NCBI RefSeq assembly: GCF_007567505.1
Contig: NZ_CP041783.1
Span: 1,922,001 to 1,986,000, forward strand
Length of the DNA: 64,000 nucleotides
Reading direction: 5' to 3'
Source: Shewanella donghaensis
GTDB taxonomy: Bacteria; Pseudomonadota; Gammaproteobacteria; Enterobacterales; Shewanellaceae
Shown here: positions 58,030 through 64,000 of the stretch, one piece after another
Layout: the number at the start of each line of letters is the position of its first letter
Numbering within the stretch: the first letter of the stretch is position 1
Made by a program: the position numbers and the translations under genes
Notes under the pieces: model-generated
Databases searched by the model: none
Seen by the model: the letters and a program-made list of their open reading frames with translations, nothing else
What the model was told of the DNA's origin: nothing

Positions 58030-58977
58030 TTAAACCTCTTCAGTATGCTCGACCACCAATCTTTTAGGTGCTAATAAACCATCATCATTTTTAAAACCTA
58101 TGCCGATAAACTTCCTAGATTCACCTAAGGTGATTCTGAGAAGTTGATCTTCTAATAAGTTTTCAACCTTAACGGGTTGGCCTTGTAAAATAAACTGAGC
58201 ACTTGTCTCAGGTAAATTCACTTCAGCAAAATTAGCTACAGCAGTATCCATTGGTAATAACAATGGATCTAAAACGTCACTTGATGGTGTTTCAGACTTT
58301 TCAGCTTCTTCAACCATTTCCATCAATTGTTCTAGAGTCACCATTTTCTCATAAGGATAATCAGCAACTTGAGTACGTCTAAGCATGATAACGTGAGCGC
58401 CACAGCCAAGCATTTCGCCTAAGTCGTCAACGATTGTGCGTATATATGTGCCTTTTGAACAATGAATATCTAACGTTAATTCATCGCCTTCTAAGCCAAC
58501 ATATAAAAGTTCAAACACATTAATAGGACGAGCTTCACGCGGTACTTCAATGCCTTCACGTGCATATTTGTATAAAGGTTGCCCTTGATGCTTTAATGCT
58601 GAATACATTGATGGCACTTGCATGGTATGTCCACGAAAATGCTCAAGAGACTCTTCAAGTTTTTCTTGGGTAAATTGGACAGGTCTTATCTGCACAACTT
58701 CACCATCTGAATCACTTGTATCAGTTCTCTCACCGAGCTTAGCAGTAACCAAATAACGCTTATCTGCTTCAAGCAGATGCTGAGAAAACTTGGTTGCTTC
58801 ACCTAAACAAATAGGTAGCATGCCAGTAGCTAATGGATCTAAAGCGCCGGTGTGACCCGCTTTATTAGCTTGGTAAAGACGTTTGACACGTTGCAAAGCA
58901 TGGTTTGAACTGATGCCAGTTCCCTTATCTAATAGCACTATGCCATTAATAAAACGCCCTTTGCGACGACGAGCCAT
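58030..58977 (-). CDS. truB: tRNA pseudouridine-55 synthase
   Basis: TruB makes pseudouridine 55 in the T loop of tRNAs. The 315 residues show the catalytic aspartate in [15 protein letters not shown] near residue 48, the [10 protein letters not shown] segment near 73, and a [15 protein letters not shown] block near 180. A PUA-like C-terminal domain follows. The ATG overlaps the rbfA stop by one base (TAATG), so the two are translationally coupled. The spacer before rpsO lacks an obvious terminator. Confidence 0.97.
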   Translation of the reverse strand: MARRRKGRFINGIVLLDKGTGISSNHALQRVKRLYQANKAGHTGALDPLATGMLPICLGEATKFSQHLLEADKRYLVTAKLGERTDTSDSDGEVVQIRPVQFTQEKLEESLEHFRGHTMQVPSMYSALKHQGQPLYKYAREGIEVPREARPINVFELLYVGLEGDELTLDIHCSKGTYIRTIVDDLGEMLGCGAHVIMLRRTQVADYPYEKMVTLEQLMEMVEEAEKSETPSSDVLDPLLLPMDTAVANFAEVNLPETSAQFILQGQPVKVENLLEDQLLRITLGESRKFIGIGFKNDDGLLAPKRLVVEHTEEV

Positions 58978-59405
58978 TAGTCTTTTCCTTCTGTATTTTC
59001 ATCAGTATCAGTTGGTTCTTCTTCAGTACCAAACTGTTCTTGCTTCGCTTTGTCATTGGTAATTACTTGGCTTACCAAGTTAGACATGCGCATACCTTCA
59101 ACTAATGAACTATCGTAAACAAAACGCAGTTCAGGCATTACGCGTAGCTTCATACGACCAGCAATCAGTGTTCTGATGTAAGGTGCAGCGGTAGTGAGAG
59201 CCTCAACTTTTTCGTTGACTAATTCTTGATCTTCTTCAAAAAAGGTCACAAACACTTTTGCGTAGCTTAAATCACGAGAGACTTCGACATCATTAACAGT
59301 GACAAAGCCGATACGAGGATCTTTCATATCACGTTGTATCACCATAGCGAGCTCTTGTTGGAGCTGCTGCGCAATACGACGAGTACGACTAAATTCTTTT
59401 GCCAT
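58977..59405 (-). CDS. rbfA: Ribosome-binding factor A
   Basis: RbfA is a KH-like cold-shock protein needed for late maturation of the 30S subunit. The 142 residues contain [35 protein letters not shown] N-terminal helices and the conserved [15 protein letters not shown] near residue 100, then an acidic tail. It follows infB after 60 bases that include a terminator-like hairpin, and overlaps truB by one base. Confidence 0.97.
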   Translation of the reverse strand: MAKEFSRTRRIAQQLQQELAMVIQRDMKDPRIGFVTVNDVEVSRDLSYAKVFVTFFEEDQELVNEKVEALTTAAPYIRTLIAGRMKLRVMPELRFVYDSSLVEGMRMSNLVSQVITNDKAKQEQFGTEEEPTDTDENTEGKD

Positions 59406-59430
59406 AATATTGTTACCATAGCCTTATATA

Positions 59431-59458
59431 AATAAAAAAGGCGGCTAACGCCGCCTTT
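59431..59458 (-). terminator. Terminator-like hairpin between infB and rbfA
   Basis: The arms AAAGGCGGC and GCCGCCTTT pair perfectly around TAAC. On the minus strand TTTTTT and an AT-rich stretch follow, just before rbfA. It lies within the nusA-infB-rbfA-truB cluster, so partial termination is expected. Confidence 0.85.
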
Positions 59459-59465
59459 CTGTGTG

Positions 59466-62105
59466 TTACAGCGTTCGGGCCACTTCGACCGTTTCGAAGA
59501 CTTCAATCTGATCGCCAACTCTGACGTCATTGTAGTTCTTCACACCGATACCACATTCCATGCCGTTACGTACATCAGCAACGTCATCTTTGAAGCGACG
59601 TAATGATTCAAGCTCACCTTCATAGATAACCACGTTTTCACGTAGTACACGGATAGGAGCGCTACGCTTGATGGTACCTTCGGTAACCATACAACCCGCA
59701 ATTGCACCAATCTTAGGCGATTTAAATACATCACGAACTTCTGCAAGTCCAATGATTTGCTGTCTGAACTCAGGTGCTAACATGCCAGTCATTGCAGCTC
59801 TAACTTCATCAATAAGGTCGTAAATTACGCTGTAGTAGCGTAAATCAACACTTTCAGAATCAATAGTCTTACGCGCTTGTGCATCAGCACGAACGTTGAA
59901 ACCAACCATGATTGCATTTGAAGCTGCAGCTAACGTAGCATCAGTTTCAGTTAATGCACCAACGCCACGAGCGATGATGTTAACTTTAACTTCGTCAGTA
60001 GACAGTTTAGCTAATGATTCACAAATTGCTTCAAGTGAACCTTGAACGTCTGCTTTAAGAACGATGTTAAGTTCTTGTACTTCGCCTTCAGTCATGTTCG
60101 CGAACATGTTTTCAAGCTTAGATTTTTGCTGACGAGCTAATTTAACATCACGGAATTTACCTTGACGATAAAGTGCTACTTCACGTGCTTTACGTTCATC
60201 ACGTACAACAGTTGCTTCGTCACCAGCAGAAGGTACACCTGAAAGACCTAAAATCTCAACAGGAATTGATGGACCCGCTTCAGTAATTGCATGACCGTTC
60301 TCATCTTTCATTGCACGGATTTTACCGTACTCAAGACCACAAAGAACGATGTCGCCTTGGCGTAAAGTACCTTCTTGAACAAGTACAGTAGCAACTGGGC
60401 CACGACCTTTGTCCAATTTAGATTCAATAACAACACCAGCAGCCATACCTGAACGATCAGCTTTAAGCTCTAGTACTTCAGACTGTAACAAGATGCCTTC
60501 AAGCAATTCGTCAATACCGGTGCCTTCTTTAGCTGAAACGTTTACGAACATATGCTCGCCGCCCCAATCTTCAGACATAACACCGTGTTGAGCTAATTCA
60601 CTCTTAACGCGCTCAGGATCAGCATCAGGCTTATCCATTTTGTTCACAGCTACGATTAACGGTACGTTACCCGCTTTAGCATGCTGAATCGCTTCGATAG
60701 TCTGAGGCATAGCACCATCATCAGCAGCAACAACCAAAATAACGATATCCGTTGCTTTAGCACCACGTGCACGCATTGACGTAAACGCCGCGTGACCAGG
60801 AGTATCTAAGAATGTAATCATGCCATTCTCAGTTTCTACATGGTATGCACCGATGTGTTGTGTAATACCACCGGCTTCACCGTCAGCAACTTTTGCACGA
60901 CGAATGTAATCAAGTAGTGATGTTTTACCGTGGTCAACGTGACCCATGATGGTAACAACAGGAGCACGATTCTCTAGTACGATGTTTTCTTCATCACGAT
61001 CACCAAGTACTTGATGCTCTAGTTCGTTTTCACGAAGAAGAATAACCTTATGACCCATTTCTTCAGCAATCATTTGTGCTGTTTCTTGGTCTAAGATTTG
61101 ATTAATCGTAACCATAGAGCCCATTTTCATCATCTGTTTGATGATTTCAGTGGCTTTAAGAGACATACGTGATGCAAGTTCAGCTACTGATACAGTTTCG
61201 CCGATACGTACTTCGCCTTTAACAATAGCAACTGGTTTATTGAAACCGTGTGCCATTGACTCAGGAGCAGTACTCTTGTTACGTGCATGGTTAGAACGAT
61301 TATCACGACCGCCTTTTCCACCACGTTTTTTGTTCGCGTTCTTGTTACGAGCGCGACGACCACGTTTTTCATCGTTTGCATCAGAAGTATCTTCTGCAGC
61401 ACGAGCCGCTTTTGAAGTCGTAACGTGATGATCACCGTTCTTCTCAGCTTCAATACGTTGACGCTCTTCTTCAGCCCAACGCTTTGAGTTTTCAGCAGCT
61501 AATTGGCGAGCAGTTTCAGCAGCTAATGCCGCTTCTTCTTCTTGCTTTTTCTTTAATGCTTCAGCTTGAACCGTTTTTAAACGCTCAGCTTCTGCTTCTG
61601 CAGCTGCTGCTGCTGGGTCATCAGCTTTAGCAATTTTAGCTGCTTTCGCTTTCGCTTCGGCTTCAGCTTCTTTCTTTGCTTTAGCTTCGGCATCAGCTTT
61701 CGCTTTCGCTTCTGCTTTAGCTTTGTCTTCTGCCGCTTTAGCTTGTGCAGCAACTTCTGCTTCTTGTTGCTTTTGAGCTTCAAGTTCCGCTTCTTTTGCT
61801 AGGTCGCTATCGTCACGTTTAACAAAAGTACGTTTCTTACGTACTTCCACTTTAACGTCTTTAGATTGACCGCCGCCTGCATTAACACTCAGTGTTGATA
61901 CAGTTTTGCGTTGCAAAGTCATTTTCTGTGGAGCTTGATCGCCGCCATGTTGCTTCTTCAAATGATCAAGCAAAGTTTGCTTTTCAGTTTCTGAAACTGA
62001 ATCAGCTTTATTTTTCTTAATTCCTGCGTCAGCAAACTGTTCAATCAGTCTGTCAACATTCTTGCCCACTTCCGCGGCCAACTTATCTATACTTGTATCT
62101 GCCAT
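59466..62105 (-). CDS. infB: Translation initiation factor IF-2
   Basis: IF-2 is the GTPase that brings initiator tRNA to the 30S subunit and promotes 50S joining. From the ATG at 62105 (AGGGGGA upstream) it has 879 residues. An N-terminal IF2-type domain (1-50) is followed by a long charged Ala/Lys/Glu-rich stretch (about 100-230) and a basic Arg/Asn/Lys-rich region near 245-275. The G domain has [16 protein letters not shown] near 385, DTPGHAAF near 432 and NKMDKPDAD near 488, then domains II to IV. Shorter forms from internal starts, as in E. coli, are possible but not evident. Confidence 0.98.
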   Translation of the reverse strand: MADTSIDKLAAEVGKNVDRLIEQFADAGIKKNKADSVSETEKQTLLDHLKKQHGGDQAPQKMTLQRKTVSTLSVNAGGGQSKDVKVEVRKKRTFVKRDDSDLAKEAELEAQKQQEAEVAAQAKAAEDKAKAEAKAKADAEAKAKKEAEAEAKAKAAKIAKADDPAAAAAEAEAERLKTVQAEALKKKQEEEAALAAETARQLAAENSKRWAEEERQRIEAEKNGDHHVTTSKAARAAEDTSDANDEKRGRRARNKNANKKRGGKGGRDNRSNHARNKSTAPESMAHGFNKPVAIVKGEVRIGETVSVAELASRMSLKATEIIKQMMKMGSMVTINQILDQETAQMIAEEMGHKVILLRENELEHQVLGDRDEENIVLENRAPVVTIMGHVDHGKTSLLDYIRRAKVADGEAGGITQHIGAYHVETENGMITFLDTPGHAAFTSMRARGAKATDIVILVVAADDGAMPQTIEAIQHAKAGNVPLIVAVNKMDKPDADPERVKSELAQHGVMSEDWGGEHMFVNVSAKEGTGIDELLEGILLQSEVLELKADRSGMAAGVVIESKLDKGRGPVATVLVQEGTLRQGDIVLCGLEYGKIRAMKDENGHAITEAGPSIPVEILGLSGVPSAGDEATVVRDERKAREVALYRQGKFRDVKLARQQKSKLENMFANMTEGEVQELNIVLKADVQGSLEAICESLAKLSTDEVKVNIIARGVGALTETDATLAAASNAIMVGFNVRADAQARKTIDSESVDLRYYSVIYDLIDEVRAAMTGMLAPEFRQQIIGLAEVRDVFKSPKIGAIAGCMVTEGTIKRSAPIRVLRENVVIYEGELESLRRFKDDVADVRNGMECGIGVKNYNDVRVGDQIEVFETVEVARTL

Positions 62106-62130
62106 CAATTAAATCCCCCTGTTGATCGAC

Positions 62131-63630
62131 TTATGCTTCTTCGCCAAACCAACAGATATTACGGGCAGCCATGATGAGCTCACCTGATTTTTCTTCTGTC
62201 AATTCTTCAATATCGATTAAATCGTCAATGCCTTGTTCCGCTAAGTCTTCTAAGGTAATTACACCTTTACTTGCAAGAACATATGCTAAATGCTTTTCTA
62301 AACCATCTAACGCTAATAAATCTGCTGCAGGTTCCGCACCATCAAGTGCTTCTTCTGTTGCCAATGCTCTAGTAGAGATCGCCGCTTTTGCACGTTCGCG
62401 CAATGAAGCAACGATATCTTCGTCAAAACCATCAATTTCTAATAGTTCTGCTTCTGGTACATACACAATTTCTTCTAAAGAAGTGAAACCTTCTTCAGCA
62501 AGAACAGTTGCAAAATTTTCGTCAACTTCAAGAGTTTCAACAAATAAATCTACAATTTTAGCGCTTTCAGCTTGATGCTTCTTGTTAAGGTCTTCAACCG
62601 TCATTACGTTTAATTCCCAGCCTGTTAACTGAGTTGCTAAACGTACGTTTTGACCATTGCGACCAATCGCTTGTGCTAAGCTGTCTGCTTCAACAGCAAT
62701 ATCCATTGAGTTGTTGTCTTCATCAACGATGATTGAAGCAACATCTGCAGGTGCCATTGCATTGATTACGTATTGCGCTGGATTATCATCCCACAACACG
62801 ATATCAACACGCTCGCCAGCTAATTCGTTTGAAACCGCTTGTACACGTGCGCCACGCATACCAACACAAGCACCGATAGGATCGATACGCTTGTCATTAG
62901 TTTTCACGGCGATTTTAGCGCGAGCGCCTGGATCACGTGCAGCACCCATAATTTCAATCATTTCATCTAAGATTTCAGGTACTTCTACTCTGAATAACTC
63001 GATGATCATTTCAGGCTTGCTGCGAGTTAAGAATAACTGTGCACCACGCGCTTCTGGACGAACTGCGTATAATAAAGCACGTACGCGGTCACCTGGACGG
63101 AAAGATTCACGACTGATTAAGTCTTCTTTGTAAATAACACCATCAGCATTATTACCGAGATCAACGATAATGCTTTCACGAGTGCTTTTCTTAACCACAC
63201 CAGTAACAATCTCGCCTTCACGTTCAATGAACTGCTCAACAATTTGTGCACGTTCAGCTTCACGAACTTTTTGTACAATCACTTGCTTAGCTGTTTGAGT
63301 CGTAATACGGTCAAAAACAACTGAAGGAATGTCATCTTCGATGAATTCACCAGGTTCTATTTCTGGGTTTTCATAACGTGCAGCTTCAAGCGTAATTTCG
63401 CTATAAGGGTTTTCTAAAGCTTCGCCTTTATCATCGACAACCATCCAACGACGGAAAGTGTCGTAGTGGCCAGTTTTACGATCGATAGCAACGCGAACTT
63501 CGATTTCGCCTTCATATTTTTTCTTAGTTGCAGTGGCTAGAGCAATTTCTAGCGCTTCGAATATTTTTTCACGCGGGACGGCTTTTTCATTTGATACCGC
63601 CTCTGCGACTAGCAGAATCTCTTTATTCAT
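62131..63630 (-). CDS. nusA: Transcription elongation factor NusA
   Basis: NusA binds RNA polymerase and nascent RNA, affecting pausing, termination and antitermination. From the ATG at 63630 it has 499 residues and begins [20 protein letters not shown] like the E. coli protein. The frame is open 21 codons further, but those overlap the rimP end. An N-terminal polymerase-binding domain is followed by S1 (about 135-200), two KH domains (about 200-345; [17 protein letters not shown] and [12 protein letters not shown]), and two acidic C-terminal repeats (about 360-495). It lies 28 bases after rimP and 25 before infB. Confidence 0.98.
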   Translation of the reverse strand: MNKEILLVAEAVSNEKAVPREKIFEALEIALATATKKKYEGEIEVRVAIDRKTGHYDTFRRWMVVDDKGEALENPYSEITLEAARYENPEIEPGEFIEDDIPSVVFDRITTQTAKQVIVQKVREAERAQIVEQFIEREGEIVTGVVKKSTRESIIVDLGNNADGVIYKEDLISRESFRPGDRVRALLYAVRPEARGAQLFLTRSKPEMIIELFRVEVPEILDEMIEIMGAARDPGARAKIAVKTNDKRIDPIGACVGMRGARVQAVSNELAGERVDIVLWDDNPAQYVINAMAPADVASIIVDEDNNSMDIAVEADSLAQAIGRNGQNVRLATQLTGWELNVMTVEDLNKKHQAESAKIVDLFVETLEVDENFATVLAEEGFTSLEEIVYVPEAELLEIDGFDEDIVASLRERAKAAISTRALATEEALDGAEPAADLLALDGLEKHLAYVLASKGVITLEDLAEQGIDDLIDIEELTEEKSGELIMAARNICWFGEEA

Positions 63631-63658
63631 TTGTCTTGCCTCGTTCACCTTGAAACTA

Positions 63659-64000
63659 TCAAAACTTCGCAATAATGTTGCCTTTACGAACATTATCTAA
63701 AGCCACTATCAAATCTTCACCACCTACGTTAATCGTTAGCATTTGCCCTTCGATTGACGTGATGACACCTTTTAAATTACGACTACCCGCGACAGGCATC
63801 GTCAATTGTACTTTTGCTTCTTCGCCGATATATGCTGCGTAATGTGCAGCATTAAATAGTGGTCTATCTACACCAGGCGAAGAAACTTCTAATGTGTATT
63901 CTGTCGAAATTGGGTCTTCAACATCTAGAACAGCACTAACTTGGCGGCTGGCTTCGGCACAATCTTCAATATTAATACCGCTTTCACCATCAATAAATAC
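63659..64000 (-). CDS. rimP: Ribosome maturation factor RimP, C-terminal part (5' end outside the window)
   Basis: RimP helps assemble the 30S subunit. The minus-strand frame is open from the right edge to a TGA at 63659-63661, giving 113 residues of about 150. It reads [20 protein letters not shown] at the window edge, then [15 protein letters not shown], the hallmark of the family, and ends [15 protein letters not shown]. The start lies outside. Gene order rimP-nusA-infB is conserved across most bacteria. Confidence 0.96.
   Translation of the reverse strand, partial: VFIDGESGINIEDCAEASRQVSAVLDVEDPISTEYTLEVSSPGVDRPLFNAAHYAAYIGEEAKVQLTMPVAGSRNLKGVITSIEGQMLTINVGGEDLIVALDNVRKGNIIAKF

Noticed and set aside
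61138..61783. Alanine/lysine/glutamate-rich repeat-like DNA in infB as a repeat element
   Set aside because: It encodes the known charged linker of IF-2; the repetition follows from amino acid composition.

Overview
The window is a chromosomal segment of a gammaproteobacterium. It is most likely a Shewanella or a close relative. The proteins match gammaproteobacterial housekeeping families closely, the base composition is moderately AT-rich, and the gene order fits what I recall of Shewanella chromosomes: rimP-nusA-infB-rbfA-truB-rpsO, an opposed GGDEF/EAL gene, pnp-nlpI-prfC-tatD-nupC-tsx, deoCABD, ytjB/serB, a large PilZ gene and radA. This assignment is inference; no rRNA or marker search was possible. 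I saw no insertion sequence, prophage, integron, CRISPR array, tRNA or rRNA.

Region 1 (1-11.9 kb): the end of an AEC-family permease, then recN behind two perfect LexA boxes. Next comes a long minus-strand cluster nrdR-ribD-ribE-ribBA-ribH-nusB-thiL-pgpA (riboflavin synthesis plus transcription, thiamine and phospholipid genes), then glyA, and the divergent ettA.

Region 2 (11.9-26 kb) is more accessory. It holds a secreted coiled-coil protein with a PEGA-like segment, a two-gene RND efflux system followed by a NYN-domain protein, a 1257-residue beta-propeller/GGDEF/EAL hybrid, a small thioesterase, an EAL protein with a degenerate GGDEF, and an HDOD protein.

Region 3 (26-31 kb) groups three peptidase-U32 family proteins: TrhP (tRNA wobble-uridine hydroxylation) and UbiU/UbiV (oxygen-independent ubiquinone hydroxylation). 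With them are a YfhL-type ferredoxin and the SCP2 protein UbiT.

Region 4 (31-41.7 kb): a YjiH-type membrane protein, a small PilZ protein, an orphan periplasmic binding protein, radA, a 791-residue two-PilZ protein, an alpha/beta hydrolase, serB and ytjB.

Region 5 (41.7-50 kb) is a nucleoside salvage block: deoCABD, the outer-membrane channel Tsx, the inner-membrane symporter NupC, and the TatD hydrolase YjjV. Together they import nucleosides and break deoxyribose down to acetaldehyde and glyceraldehyde 3-phosphate. The deoC leader is long and can form two mutually exclusive hairpins, one terminator-like. It is the best candidate here for an undescribed regulatory element.

Region 6 (50-64 kb): prfC, nlpI, pnp, a membrane GGDEF/EAL protein, rpsO, truB, rbfA, infB, nusA and partial rimP, which together serve translation and RNA metabolism. 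Terminator-like hairpins lie inside two otherwise co-directional clusters (nusB/thiL and infB/rbfA) and just upstream of nrdR. Cyclic-di-GMP proteins (three GGDEF/EAL, two PilZ) are unusually frequent for a mostly housekeeping segment. No clearly novel multi-gene system was found.
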